Shown: positions 8,580-18,709, counted from the stretch's first letter. The stretch is 64,000 nucleotides of DNA from Anaerolineales bacterium UBA3499 (GCA_002377585.1 DFQC01000025.1:138489-202488); one strand, 5' to 3'. The notes: generated from the sequence alone by a model not told the origin. Program-made: numbers and translations.

Positions 8580-10289
8580 GTGAACAATAAAACAAGTAAG
8601 TACCTTTACCCCCAATATGCTCTGTTGTGGATAGTACCACTAGCTTTCCTAACTCTATTTTATTTCTATCCACTGGCAACGATTCTCGGCAAAAGTTTCG
8701 TAGATCTAAGCAGTCTCGCGCAACTCCTGGAAATTGTCAGACAACCCTATGTAACTAAGACTCTGTGGTTTACCATATGGCAAGCAACACTTTCCACCAT
8801 ACTAACTCTAGCCATCGGACTCCCAGGCGCCTACATATTAGCACACTACAATTTCTGGGGCAAAAGCATTCTTAGAGCTATCACAGCAATCCCTTTTGTC
8901 TTACCCACGGTTGTTGTAGCTGCAAGTTTCACATCGACACTAGGTCCAAACGGATGGATGAATAGAACTCTAATGACCTGGCTGAACTTGGAAACAGCAC
9001 CAATAGTTCTTAATCACACTCTATGGGCGATACTAATAGCACACGTCTTTTACAACACAACAATCATACTACGACTAGTTGGTGATTATTGGACTCTGAT
9101 GGACCCAAAAATGGTCCAAGCCGCTCGATGTCTTGGTGCCACTCGCTTAAGAGCATTTTTAGGTATAACTTTGCCACTTCTTACACCAGCTATTGTTTCA
9201 GCTGCCCTCTTGGTATTCATATTTGACTTCACTTCTTTTGGTGTAATACTGATACTCGGAGGGCCGATGTTCTCAACACTCGAAGTAGCAATTTATCGTC
9301 AAACAATTAATTTCTTTGACTTAGAAATGGCAGCATGGTTATCTGTAATACAACTCATATGCACATTAGGATTAACTGTATTGTACGCACGTCTTTCCAG
9401 GAAAATACACCGACCTTTGAAAACAAATCGCTTGCAATCAATTAGAAGACAACAGCATAATTGGAAAACGCGCATGTCTGTTGGCATATTGATTACAATA
9501 CTAATTATCGTATTGGTAATGCCTTTGGCAACTTTGGCTTTCAGTTCAGTATACAAGTTTGAACCTGATCGCGGAGAACGCGAAAATGTAAGTGCAGGTT
9601 TCACACTCAGCTATTATCGTGAACTTTTTGTGAACAGAAGAAATTCAATCTTCTTCGTCACTCCAATTGAAACAATCATGTTTTCATTAAGAAACGCTGT
9701 AATTACCACTATAAGTGCTTTGGCAATAGGACTACCTGCAACATGGGTACTAACACGTAAAACTAGACTAACACAATTGTTAGAACCTATACTAATGCTT
9801 CCATTAGGAACATCGGCAGTGACCTTAGGACTTGGATTATTGCTAGTATTTAGTCGCACCCCTTTCAATATGCGCACATCTTCATTACTGGTACCCTTAG
9901 CTCACACGCTAGTAGCTTTTCCTTTTGTAATACGTAGCCTACTTCCATCATGGACGATTATCAATCCGCAAATACGAAAAGCAGCTGCTATGCTAGGTGC
10001 CAACCCAATACAAGTATGGCGCGAAATAGACCTACCAATCATTGGTCGCGCCATACTTGTAGCTGGTGCTTTTGCATTTACAATTTCAATAGGTGAATTT
10101 GGAGCAACGATACTTTTGTCACGTCCTGAATTTACTACAGTGCCGATGGCTATATATCGCTATCTTTCGCTACCTGGAGCTTTAAATTATGGCCAAGCTA
10201 TGGCTTTAAGCACAATTCTAATGATATTTTGTGGAATAAGCATATTTTGTATAGAAGCAATTCGGCCAAATGCAATATCAGAATTCTAA
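8580..10289 (+). CDS. thiP: Thiamine ABC transporter, fused permease
   Basis: A 569-residue permease made of two tandem BPD-transport domains, with about twelve membrane helices. The first EAA loop is AARCLGATRLRAFLGITLPL and the second is KAAAMLGANPIQVWREIDLP, both followed by the conserved Gly. This duplicated architecture is that of ThiP and of Fe3+ permeases such as FbpB. The TPP riboswitch and thiB context make thiamine the substrate. I place the start at GTG 8580, just after the thiB stop. A TTG at 8538 would overlap thiB by 37 bases. Confidence 0.9.
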   Translation: MNNKTSKYLYPQYALLWIVPLAFLTLFYFYPLATILGKSFVDLSSLAQLLEIVRQPYVTKTLWFTIWQATLSTILTLAIGLPGAYILAHYNFWGKSILRAITAIPFVLPTVVVAASFTSTLGPNGWMNRTLMTWLNLETAPIVLNHTLWAILIAHVFYNTTIILRLVGDYWTLMDPKMVQAARCLGATRLRAFLGITLPLLTPAIVSAALLVFIFDFTSFGVILILGGPMFSTLEVAIYRQTINFFDLEMAAWLSVIQLICTLGLTVLYARLSRKIHRPLKTNRLQSIRRQQHNWKTRMSVGILITILIIVLVMPLATLAFSSVYKFEPDRGERENVSAGFTLSYYRELFVNRRNSIFFVTPIETIMFSLRNAVITTISALAIGLPATWVLTRKTRLTQLLEPILMLPLGTSAVTLGLGLLLVFSRTPFNMRTSSLLVPLAHTLVAFPFVIRSLLPSWTIINPQIRKAAAMLGANPIQVWREIDLPIIGRAILVAGAFAFTISIGEFGATILLSRPEFTTVPMAIYRYLSLPGALNYGQAMALSTILMIFCGISIFCIEAIRPNAISEF

Positions 10290-10302
10290 TCACACGGTGT
10301 AA

Positions 10303-11355
10303 ATGATGCTGGAAATAATTGATATTTCAAAATCATACGGCAGTATGGAAACGCTGAACAAAATATCATTCTCTGTAACAAAAGGGGAGATTATTTCAAT
10401 ATTAGGACCAAGTGGCTGTGGCAAATCTACACTGCTGAGCATAGTGGGTGGCCTGACGACACCTAACACAGGTATGATTCGATGGGATGGTATCTCATTA
10501 ACAAGTGTGCCGCCACATCTACGCAATTTCGGTCTAATGTTCCAAGATAATGCGCTATTTCCTCACCGAAATGTATATGATAATGTAGCGTTCGGATTAA
10601 AACAGCTACGACTGGATCCGGCAGAAATTGATAAACAGGTTTCTGCAATTCTGAACATGGTAGGAATGAAAGATTTAGCAAATCGAGATGTACTCAGTCT
10701 TTCTGGTGGAGAACAACAACGAGTAGCACTTGCACGTACCATTGCACCGAAACCAAGATTGCTAATGCTAGATGAACCACTAGGATCACTTGACCGCAAT
10801 TTACGCGAGCAATTATTGTATGAATTACGTCAAATACTGACTGAGCTTGAGCAAACTGTTATATATGTCACTCATGACCAAGACGAAGCTTTTGCAATAG
10901 CTGATCGTGTAGCAATAATGAATGCTGGACAACTCATACAAATAGGTCGTCCTAGGGATATTTATGCAAATCCAGCGTCTACATTCGTAGCACGTTTCCT
11001 TGGACTAACTAACATTTTGGAAACATCTGTAGTATCTGTTGATACTAACAATGGAGTAAGGATTTCGGAAAATAGCTTGATACCTGTCTCTCAACCACCA
11101 CCTCAACATATGAAAAATCCACGGATACTTGTACGACCACGAGGAGCACAATTATCAGAACACGGCACATTATCAGGAATATTAGATAATGTATCATTTC
11201 GAGGTGCACTAGTAGATTTGAAGATAATAGTCGCAAACAGATTACAGCTTAGATTTGAAGTGCCAACCCCATCGCTCATACCCAAGGTAGGCACAAGGAT
11301 AAAATTGGAACTACCTTCAGATGCTTCAATCTGGATTGAAGACGACTCATTGTGA
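10303..11355 (+). CDS. thiQ: Thiamine ABC transporter, ATP-binding subunit with C-terminal TOBE region
   Basis: A 350-residue ATPase that powers ThiP. It has Walker A GPSGCGKST, a Q-loop at LMFQDNALFPHRNVYDNV, signature LSGGEQQR, Walker B LLMLDEPLGSLD and a switch His in YVTHDQDEA. It is longer than E. coli ThiQ (about 232 residues) because it keeps a TOBE-like domain at about 285-350, as in PotA/FbpC-type ATPases. Two ATGs are adjacent at 10303 and 10306. It is the last gene of the riboswitch operon. Confidence 0.9.
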   Translation: MMLEIIDISKSYGSMETLNKISFSVTKGEIISILGPSGCGKSTLLSIVGGLTTPNTGMIRWDGISLTSVPPHLRNFGLMFQDNALFPHRNVYDNVAFGLKQLRLDPAEIDKQVSAILNMVGMKDLANRDVLSLSGGEQQRVALARTIAPKPRLLMLDEPLGSLDRNLREQLLYELRQILTELEQTVIYVTHDQDEAFAIADRVAIMNAGQLIQIGRPRDIYANPASTFVARFLGLTNILETSVVSVDTNNGVRISENSLIPVSQPPPQHMKNPRILVRPRGAQLSEHGTLSGILDNVSFRGALVDLKIIVANRLQLRFEVPTPSLIPKVGTRIKLELPSDASIWIEDDSL

Positions 11356-11447
11356 ACATTGTTGAGCCAATAAGAAGACGCTTGTTCCAGTATGCTCATC
11401 TAGCAATGATCATATAAGATAGATGATAGCGCATAGTTGCAGACACA

Positions 11448-11480
11448 ATGGGATTCACTTGTAAAACAAGGGTATCCCAT
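11448..11480 (+). terminator. Hairpin downstream of thiQ, possible terminator
   Basis: ATGGGAT at 11448-11454 pairs with ATCCCAT at 11474-11480. Inside it, CTTGT (11458-11462) pairs with ACAAG (11466-11470). It lies between the thiQ stop and the tRNA-Asn promoter, where the thiamine operon should end. It lacks a run of T behind it, so it may be a weak or factor-assisted terminator or only a 3' end stabiliser. Confidence 0.4.
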
Positions 11481-11500
11481 CAGAACTACCTAATTAAGCC

Positions 11501-11530
11501 TTGACATTGCGCTAATACGCCAGCTATAAT
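11501..11530 (+). promoter_or_regulatory. Consensus promoter of tRNA-Asn
   Basis: TTGACA at 11501-11506 and TATAAT at 11525-11530 are both perfect consensus hexamers, with an 18-base spacer. The start point would be near 11537, a few bases before the tRNA. It is the strongest sigma-70-type promoter I see in the window, as expected for a stable RNA. Confidence 0.85.
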
Positions 11531-11540
11531 CGCCAAGCAT

Positions 11541-11613
11541 TCCTCGGTAGCTCAATTGGCAGAGCGATCGGCTGTTAACCGATTGGTTACAGGTTCAAGT
11601 CCTGTCCGAGGAG
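11541..11613 (+). tRNA. tRNA-Asn (anticodon GTT)
   Basis: The 73 bases fold as a standard cloverleaf. The acceptor arm is TCCTCGG/CCGAGGA, the D arm GCTC/GAGC, the anticodon stem ATCGG/CCGAT with loop CTGTTAA (anticodon GTT), and the T arm ACAGG/CCTGT with loop TTCAAGT. The discriminator is G and CCA is not encoded. mutM begins 48 bases downstream with no separate promoter seen, so it may be read through from this unit. Confidence 0.97.
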
Positions 11614-11661
11614 CTATATTTCGTAAACAGTATTTTCATAGAATGAGATTAAAACTTTATA

Positions 11662-12474
11662 ATGCCCGAACTTCCAGAGGTAGAAACTCGAGTAAGGCAA
11701 CTACAGGAACCCTGTGCAAGCCGTACAATACAAGAAGTGCATATTGGATGGCCGCGTCATATACATACTCCCAATCCAGTGGAATTCAGACAAAGAATTT
11801 GTGGACAGCGAATTACTAATTTGGATAGGCGTGGTAAATTTCTCATTTTCGAACTTAGTACAGATGTATTGATAATACACCTTCGAATGAGCGGTGACCT
11901 CTATGTAGCTACACCCGAAACACCAATAGATAAGTATGCTCACACAACACTCACTTTTGACAACCGCCATGAATTGCGCTTTACAGATGCACGCAAATTC
12001 GGACGAGTATATCTAGTTCAATCAGCCGATAAAATCACCTCAAAGCTTGGTCCAGAACCACTGTCCAAACAATTTACTCACTCAGTTTTTTACCAAATGT
12101 TAAGTAAACACAGGCGTATGTTAAAACCCCTTCTATTAGACCAACACTTCCTTGCGGGCATGGGAAACATCTATACTGATGAAGCTCTTCATCTATCAGG
12201 ATTACACCCCACTACACTTAGTAATATGATATCCAAAACTCACTCGCACAATCTATGGAGAAACATACGAAAAGTCCTTCGTGATGGAATACGTCATAGT
12301 GGTTCTAGTATTGATTGGGTATATAAAGGTGGAAGCCACCAACACCACTTTACTGTATATGGCCAACATGGCAAGCCATGTCAAATATGCAACTCTACAA
12401 TTGTTCGCACGACTGTGTCGCAAAGAGGAACTTACTATTGCCCAAAATGCCAACCTAGTCCCAAAACCATCTGA
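11662..12474 (+). CDS. mutM: Formamidopyrimidine-DNA glycosylase
   Basis: A 270-residue bifunctional base-excision repair enzyme that removes 8-oxoguanine and formamidopyrimidines and nicks the abasic site. The catalytic N-terminus PELPEVE is intact (Pro2 is the nucleophile after Met removal, followed by Glu3). The central helix-two-turn-helix and the conserved LAGMGNIYTDEAL segment are at about 160-175. A C-terminal zinc finger has four cysteines in CQIC ... CPKC spacing. It converges on secA with 18 bases between stops. Confidence 0.95.
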   Translation: MPELPEVETRVRQLQEPCASRTIQEVHIGWPRHIHTPNPVEFRQRICGQRITNLDRRGKFLIFELSTDVLIIHLRMSGDLYVATPETPIDKYAHTTLTFDNRHELRFTDARKFGRVYLVQSADKITSKLGPEPLSKQFTHSVFYQMLSKHRRMLKPLLLDQHFLAGMGNIYTDEALHLSGLHPTTLSNMISKTHSHNLWRNIRKVLRDGIRHSGSSIDWVYKGGSHQHHFTVYGQHGKPCQICNSTIVRTTVSQRGTYYCPKCQPSPKTI

Positions 12475-12492
12475 AATCCAACCCTAGTATTG

Positions 12493-15400
12493 CTACTTGA
12501 TATCAGCAATTGCTGACTTTGCACGTTGTTGGGATTTGTTACCACTCCTATTAGATTTGTTCATGTGACAATTTTTGAATTTCTTGCCACTACCACACCA
12601 ACAGGGATCGTTACGACGCAATGCCTTAGTATCAGCTTTGGAATCTTCTGCAATAGATTGGGTATTTACAGCATTAAGTTCTATGGGAGTGGATGTGAAC
12701 ATACGGGATACCAACGAAGACCTCATGTCAACAAGTAGCTGTCTGAATAAATCAAAAGCTCGGCTCTTGTATGCAGTCAAAGGGTCACGTTGCGCATAAG
12801 CTTCTAATCCAACTGACGTCCTAAGTGCTTCCATAGATGTAAGATAATCCACCCATAATTGGCCACTAATTGAAAGCAATATCTGACGATACAATCCAAC
12901 CATTACGCCACGCCCAAGAGCTGAACACACTATATCTTTCAAGCCGCCAGAAAGAGAGCTCAAATCACTGGATTCCACAGAATTAAAATTCTCTTCTCCG
13001 AGCTCTTCTCGGACCATCAAAGATGTATGTTCATTAAGGTCTGACAATTTCTCAGACTGTAATCGTTGTATCTCCAACTCACCCCAACCAAGCTTAAGTT
13101 GTTCTGTCGCTGTCTGAAGATGTCGTAACACCTGCTCAATCACACTTTGCTCCGCTTCTCCATCAAGTAATTCTGCTGCATGATACACATAAGGAAATCG
13201 CTGCTCCATCCGCACCAAACGTTGTCGACTCTTTTCATGAAAAACAACATCTTTACTATAGGCCATATCCAGTATCAAACGCCCCATGTCGCTGCGCGAC
13301 AGTTCTTCTGGTTTTGACAATTGTTTGTCTAGTACCAGTGTAATTTCGCTGATGTGATTATCTATGAGAGCATTTTGCGATTCCGACACAATCTCAAGAA
13401 CTTCATCATGCCAGTCTTCCCAATTTAGTTCATTCCAGACTGGTACCTGTATCTCCATATCTAGACCAGTGCGTTTTTCTAATCTGCGTTGAAACTTTGT
13501 CAATAAGTCTGTGCCAATCTTGCCTTGAATACGAGTACGAACCGCATCTTTGACATTGTCGAATGACAATTTATCTAACTCTGAACGAGTAAAGTTGGCT
13601 GACACACCTGACATTTCGAACATGGTTTTAGTAACCTGCGCCAAATCGACTGATTTGCCATGTTCACGCGCCTCCATTTCTACACCTTCAAATGCCATTT
13701 CTGCTAGTTCACATTTTTCATTGATAAATCTTGGTATCTGATCCTGCAAATTGTTTATCTCAGCACTATAGGCTATAAGCATTCGTTCCAAAGCAAGATC
13801 TGCTGAACGGCGTGCCATCTTCAACAAAGATTCGATGATATTACTGCGTTCTTCTGCAACAATTCGCTTGCAGTCCTCCAAATCTGTTATCTCTTCTGAT
13901 TCTTGCTGTGCTAACCATAAATCACCTAGGCTTGCAACAGTTTCACCAAGCGAATCTAATAATAACTCAATGCTAAATGGAAAGAACAGATCCCTATCGT
14001 TGCGCTCTATAGTCGGCTGTACATTGTCAAGCCATGCCAAAAGACGCCACCATCCCTCTTCATCTTGAGTGGATAAGGTAACCCTACGGTTAACTTCTGA
14101 GGTTAACATTTCAGCAACGTCGGCTGTCAAGTCTTCTTTACCAAATATACGATCGCGCTGATCATAAAACTTAGTACGTTGGACATTAAGTACATCATCA
14201 TATTCTAACAAATGCTTACGAACATCAAAATTGGCTCCCTCAACTCGGGTCTGGGATTGTTCGATACTCTTGTTAACTATGCCATGCTCAATAGGCATAG
14301 CCTCGTCAATATTTAATTTCTCCATCAAACTGGATACATTAGCTCCGCCAAATCTTCGCATCAATTCATCTTCAAGTGACAGGTAAAATCTACTAGACCC
14401 TGGATCTCCTTGCCTAGAAGCACGCCCGCGTAGCTGATTATCTATACGACGTGCTTCATGCCGTTCAGATCCAACAACGTGCAAACCACCTAATTCTCTT
14501 ACTAATTGCTCATCTTCCATATACTTCAAAAAAGCCTGTACTTCATCTACATATATTCCGTAATCATCATCGGATAACAATTGAAGAGCTTTTTTACGAT
14601 CCTCATGAGTCATATCAAATGCATCAGATTCCCCGAACCGTTTCAGTACTCTGTTAACATTTGCAAGAGTGTCCTCAGATATCTCTCCACCTAGCTTTAT
14701 ATCCACGCCACGTCCAGCCATGTTAGTCGCTATAGTAATTGAAGCTAGAGAACCAGCACGAGCTATAATCTGAGACTCTTCATCATGCTTTTTGGCATTC
14801 AATACTTGACAAGACATGCCAGCCTCTAACACAGTTTTCAAATCCATGGCTAGTCTATCTTCTAATCCCAGAATATTGCACAAACGCACCAGGTTTTCTT
14901 GGGTTGTAGGATTCAGTCGAACTTTGAGATCCTTAGCTAAAGATCGTAAATGGGATTTCTTCAACTTATCAAGAGGTAAGTTTAGGTCTGACAATTCCGG
15001 AACTGCTCGCCCGTCTTCCTCACGTTCATTTTGTTCAAACCAAACATCACGCAACAACCATACCAAGGCAATCTGCCTTAGATCAGTAGATCTAAAACGC
15101 ATAGATAAACGTTCAGAAGACTCCACTGAAGTTGTACCAATTAGCATCGGTTGTCCAATGACATGCCGAGCAAGTACCTCCTGAGTAAGAGAGCGCAATT
15201 TGGCTTCTTCAGTCCGAAACACTAGATCATCATAGTCTTTACGTCGATACAGCAATGGATTGTCCGGATCTTTTACGTTAGCTATATATGAGAATTTCGA
15301 GCCATTTTCTCTGTAAGATATTTCGGTTAACTCGGGATCAACCCTAGCACGAAAATCCAGATGTGTAGGTATTGGAACAACATCAATCTGGTAGATTTTG

Positions 15401-16689
15401 TCAAACTCTTCTGCTTCAGTAACAGCGGTACCTGACATACCAGAAAGTGTGTTATACATCCTAAAATAGTTTTGTAAAGTTATAGTAGCATATGTTACGT
15501 TTTCAGCCTGAATTGTCACACCCTCTTTGGCCTCCACCGCTTGATGCAAACCATCAGACCAACGACGCCCAGGCATAACTCGACCGGTAAAATCATCTAC
15601 TATTACTACTCTACCACCGCGAACCAAGTAATCTTTATTGCGTTTGAAAATGAATTCGGCACGTAGAGCTTGCTCAAGATGAGATTGAATTTGAGCTTGC
15701 TCCATCGTTATATCTTCAGGACTGTCTGGATCACGGAGTGTTTTACCCAAAATCTCTTCCACCCGATCGTAACCTTCATCAGTCATGGACATAGTGCGAG
15801 AGCGATCATCAATTTCATAATGTTCTGGTTTCAGCCTCCGCACCACCTTCGCTAACTCAACATACATTTCCGGATCATCTTGAGCAGGACCAGAAATAAT
15901 CAATGGTGTGCGAGCACTATCAATTAGAACATTATCTACTTCATCAATGATAGAGTAGTGAAGTTCACGTTGACGACGATCCTCTATCCGATGGGCAATA
16001 TTATCACGTAGATAGTCAAATCCAAATTCATTGTTGGTACCATAAGTAACATCAGCAGAATAAGCTTCATTACGCGGCACTAATCTAACCAAATTATTTT
16101 CCTCTTGAGGAGACTCCTGCGTTGGATCGAACAAGTAAGCCATTTGTGCATTATCTGTACGTGACGCATCCTGTAAGATACCAACGCTCATACCTAACAT
16201 ATGGAAAATAGGACCCATCCACTTTGCATCTCGACGCGCCAGATAGTCATTCACTGTAACTAAATGTGCACCTCTACCCGCTAACGCATTCAAATAAAGT
16301 GGTAATGTAGCTACTAGGGTCTTACCCTCACCGGTTCTCATTTCGGCAATACGACCATCATGAAGAACTTGACCACCCACTAACTGGACTGAATAGTGCC
16401 TTAATCCAATTGTTCTTACCGCAGCCTCCCGAACAGTCGCAAATGCATGCGTTAGAATATCTTGCATAACTTGAGATTCCGTCTCAAGCTGATCTTCCAA
16501 ATCCACAATACCAGATATCGCAGATTGTAATTTTTCTCTAAAAAAGTCGGTTTTTGAGCTTAGTTCCGAATCGCTCAGAGCCTTATATTCAGGCTCTAGA
16601 TAATCAATGTCTGCAGCAACTTGTTCATATAGCTTTAGGTCGCGTGCAGTAGGATTTCCACCAACAGCAGTAAGAATCTTTTTAAGCAT
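12493..16689 (-). CDS. secA: Preprotein translocase ATPase SecA, greatly enlarged form
   Basis: The motor ATPase that drives proteins through SecYEG. At 1398 residues it is about 500 longer than ordinary SecA (about 800-950). Walker A MRTGEGKT (about 118), DEVD (about 248), NMAGRGVDI and the QLRGRASRQGD motif are all present, and so is a C-terminal zinc-binding SEC-C tail NDPCWCGSGKKFKNCH. The extra length falls in three places: about 80 residues in the second nucleotide-binding fold (near 530-625), about 60 just after IKLGGE (near 665-730), and about 300 in the helical scaffold between YDQRDRIF (about 845) and the LWVDYLTSMEALR motif (about 1280). It is the last gene of an operon with prs. 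Confidence 0.96.
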   Translation of the reverse strand: MLKKILTAVGGNPTARDLKLYEQVAADIDYLEPEYKALSDSELSSKTDFFREKLQSAISGIVDLEDQLETESQVMQDILTHAFATVREAAVRTIGLRHYSVQLVGGQVLHDGRIAEMRTGEGKTLVATLPLYLNALAGRGAHLVTVNDYLARRDAKWMGPIFHMLGMSVGILQDASRTDNAQMAYLFDPTQESPQEENNLVRLVPRNEAYSADVTYGTNNEFGFDYLRDNIAHRIEDRRQRELHYSIIDEVDNVLIDSARTPLIISGPAQDDPEMYVELAKVVRRLKPEHYEIDDRSRTMSMTDEGYDRVEEILGKTLRDPDSPEDITMEQAQIQSHLEQALRAEFIFKRNKDYLVRGGRVVIVDDFTGRVMPGRRWSDGLHQAVEAKEGVTIQAENVTYATITLQNYFRMYNTLSGMSGTAVTEAEEFDKIYQIDVVPIPTHLDFRARVDPELTEISYRENGSKFSYIANVKDPDNPLLYRRKDYDDLVFRTEEAKLRSLTQEVLARHVIGQPMLIGTTSVESSERLSMRFRSTDLRQIALVWLLRDVWFEQNEREEDGRAVPELSDLNLPLDKLKKSHLRSLAKDLKVRLNPTTQENLVRLCNILGLEDRLAMDLKTVLEAGMSCQVLNAKKHDEESQIIARAGSLASITIATNMAGRGVDIKLGGEISEDTLANVNRVLKRFGESDAFDMTHEDRKKALQLLSDDDYGIYVDEVQAFLKYMEDEQLVRELGGLHVVGSERHEARRIDNQLRGRASRQGDPGSSRFYLSLEDELMRRFGGANVSSLMEKLNIDEAMPIEHGIVNKSIEQSQTRVEGANFDVRKHLLEYDDVLNVQRTKFYDQRDRIFGKEDLTADVAEMLTSEVNRRVTLSTQDEEGWWRLLAWLDNVQPTIERNDRDLFFPFSIELLLDSLGETVASLGDLWLAQQESEEITDLEDCKRIVAEERSNIIESLLKMARRSADLALERMLIAYSAEINNLQDQIPRFINEKCELAEMAFEGVEMEAREHGKSVDLAQVTKTMFEMSGVSANFTRSELDKLSFDNVKDAVRTRIQGKIGTDLLTKFQRRLEKRTGLDMEIQVPVWNELNWEDWHDEVLEIVSESQNALIDNHISEITLVLDKQLSKPEELSRSDMGRLILDMAYSKDVVFHEKSRQRLVRMEQRFPYVYHAAELLDGEAEQSVIEQVLRHLQTATEQLKLGWGELEIQRLQSEKLSDLNEHTSLMVREELGEENFNSVESSDLSSLSGGLKDIVCSALGRGVMVGLYRQILLSISGQLWVDYLTSMEALRTSVGLEAYAQRDPLTAYKSRAFDLFRQLLVDMRSSLVSRMFTSTPIELNAVNTQSIAEDSKADTKALRRNDPCWCGSGKKFKNCHMNKSNRSGNKSQQRAKSAIADIK

Positions 16690-16702
16690 TTAATTTAGCG
16701 GA

Positions 16703-17683
16703 TTATTCGTTAAACATCTCACCAACACTACGACCTTCATGAGCACGCAATATTACCTCGGCCAAAAGCGGTGCAATGGATAATACAGTCATATTCGGAA
16801 GCATTTTTTCCTTTGGGATATGCACAGTATTTGTTGTAACTATGCTCTTATAATCTGCTTTGCTAAGTCTTTCAAAAGCAGGGTCTGAAAGGATTGCATG
16901 AACAAATGAAAGATGGACATCGCGAGCACCTTGTTTTTTGACAATTTCCAATGCCTGGGTAACTGACCCGGCTGTATCCACTTCATCATCAACTATGATG
17001 ACGTCGCGATCACTTACATCACCTATAACACCCACAACCTCTGATTTAGGTTCATTACGCTTCCGACGTTTCTCAATAAAAGCAATTGGCATATCAAGCT
17101 TAGCGGCAAAGTTACGTCCTTTTTTTGCAAAACCCAAATCGGCTGTCACAACTACAGGGTCTTTCATGTCATCACGTAATTTCTGGAAATGAGCGATGAG
17201 AATATGAAAAGCAGTTAACACATCGCCTGGTATGTTGAAAAACCCCTGGATCTGACCTGCATGTAAATCTAAGGTCATATAACGGTCTGATCCAGCAACT
17301 TCTATCATATCAGCTACGAGTCGAGCAGCAATCGGTACACGTGGTTGATCCTTCTTGTCAGAACGCGAATAACATAAATAAGGTACCACCGATGTCAATC
17401 GGCCAACAGAATCAAGACGCAAAGTTTGCAACATAATGAGCAATTCCATCAAATTGTCATTAACAGGCGATGCCGTACTCTGTATTACATATACATCTTG
17501 TCCTCTAGCACTTGCATGTAATCTGCAAAATTGATTCTCATTAGGGAAACGAATTAAGTCTCGCCCACTAAGTGGCACCCCTAAATAATCACTTATCTCC
17601 TGAGCAAGCACAGGACAGGAAGATCCTGCATATAACCGGATCTCACCATACATATGTGTGTCTCGACCTTTTAATCGTGCCAT
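16703..17683 (-). CDS. prs: Ribose-phosphate pyrophosphokinase
   Basis: A 326-residue enzyme making PRPP from ribose 5-phosphate and ATP for nucleotides, His and Trp. Motifs: the flexible loop near SRSDKKDQPRVPIAARLVAD, the catalytic helix start LDLHAGQIQGFF, and the PRPP-binding loop DVIIVDDEVDTAGS. That loop reads DDEVDTAG rather than the common DDMIDTAG. The chosen ATG has GAGG eight bases upstream; a second ATG lies ten codons in. It starts 3 bases after meaB and ends 13 bases before secA, so all belong to one operon. Confidence 0.95.
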   Translation of the reverse strand: MARLKGRDTHMYGEIRLYAGSSCPVLAQEISDYLGVPLSGRDLIRFPNENQFCRLHASARGQDVYVIQSTASPVNDNLMELLIMLQTLRLDSVGRLTSVVPYLCYSRSDKKDQPRVPIAARLVADMIEVAGSDRYMTLDLHAGQIQGFFNIPGDVLTAFHILIAHFQKLRDDMKDPVVVTADLGFAKKGRNFAAKLDMPIAFIEKRRKRNEPKSEVVGVIGDVSDRDVIIVDDEVDTAGSVTQALEIVKKQGARDVHLSFVHAILSDPAFERLSKADYKSIVTTNTVHIPKEKMLPNMTVLSIAPLLAEVILRAHEGRSVGEMFNE

Positions 17684-17686
17684 ATT

Positions 17687-18709
17687 TCAATCCTCATCAC
17701 CGATATAATTTGTCTCGAAATGTTTGATACAATTTGTAGCTGCTGTATATGGATCAGTTTCTCCTTCCATAATCACTTCTAATTGTCGAAGCCAGTAATC
17801 CTCGGACAACATCTGCGACAACTTAGTATACAATTGTTTTCGCAACCGTGACTCAAATATTGCACGCAGCCGGCTACGATGACGTCTAATAATTTCTCCA
17901 GTAGATTTGATGTGATCATGATGAGCTAACAACCTCTCAAACAAGTCACCTATACCTTCTCCGGTAGTAGCAACAGTAGTGATTATAGGTACTTCCCATA
18001 CACAATTATCTGTGTCTGACTTTTCATTAATATCACTAATGGCATTTTGTTCCCCTGCATCACTAGTTTGCGCTGCACTACCAATATCAATCATCTCGCG
18101 CAAATAACTCTTAGTAAGATTTACTTCAGGATAATCGGATTTGTTTATAACTATGATATCGGCTATCTCTAGAAGACCAGATTTAGCAGCTTGAATCGAA
18201 TCGCCTAAACCTGGGCAAAGTACTACAATCGAAGTCTGTGCATTAGAAGCAATATCAACTTCTGACTGACCTACACCAACTGTTTCAACAATTACTCGAT
18301 CAAAACCAGCGGCATCAAGAATATCAACCGCAGCTGCTGTTGTAGACGACAGACCTCCAAGAACACCTCGGCTAGCCATACTCCTGATAAAGATGCCTTC
18401 ATCACCCAATAAATCTTTCATGCGGATACGATCACCTAGAATAGCCCCTTTACTGAACTGACTACTAGGGTCAATTGCCAGCAATCCTATCGTATCACCA
18501 CATTTTCGCATCAATTTAGATAAAGAATTTATTAGGGTTGATTTTCCTACACCTGGAATACCTGTTATACCAATAAGATGAGCACAACCTGTATGCCTAT
18601 AAACATTAGTAAGAATGTTTTGACTGCTGTGATCATCATTTTCAATTATAGTTAGTGCCTGAGCTAATGCCCGCCGGTCACCATCTATTATTTGTTTTAT
18701 CAAAGACAT
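17687..18709 (-). CDS. meaB: Methylmalonyl-CoA mutase-associated GTPase MeaB (ArgK family)
   Basis: A 340-residue G3E-type GTPase that protects and reloads B12-dependent acyl-CoA mutases. It carries Walker A GIPGVGKSTLI, switch segments with DPSS and RSMASRGVLGGLS, the ETVGVGQSEVD region and the NKSD guanine-specificity motif. A short acidic insertion (about residues 215-235, SDAGEQNAISDINEKSD) precedes the conserved VPIITTVATTGEG. It lies 30 bases downstream of a cobalamin-binding mutase subunit, the usual partnership. Confidence 0.93.
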   Translation of the reverse strand: MSLIKQIIDGDRRALAQALTIIENDDHSSQNILTNVYRHTGCAHLIGITGIPGVGKSTLINSLSKLMRKCGDTIGLLAIDPSSQFSKGAILGDRIRMKDLLGDEGIFIRSMASRGVLGGLSSTTAAAVDILDAAGFDRVIVETVGVGQSEVDIASNAQTSIVVLCPGLGDSIQAAKSGLLEIADIIVINKSDYPEVNLTKSYLREMIDIGSAAQTSDAGEQNAISDINEKSDTDNCVWEVPIITTVATTGEGIGDLFERLLAHHDHIKSTGEIIRRHRSRLRAIFESRLRKQLYTKLSQMLSEDYWLRQLEVIMEGETDPYTAATNCIKHFETNYIGDED

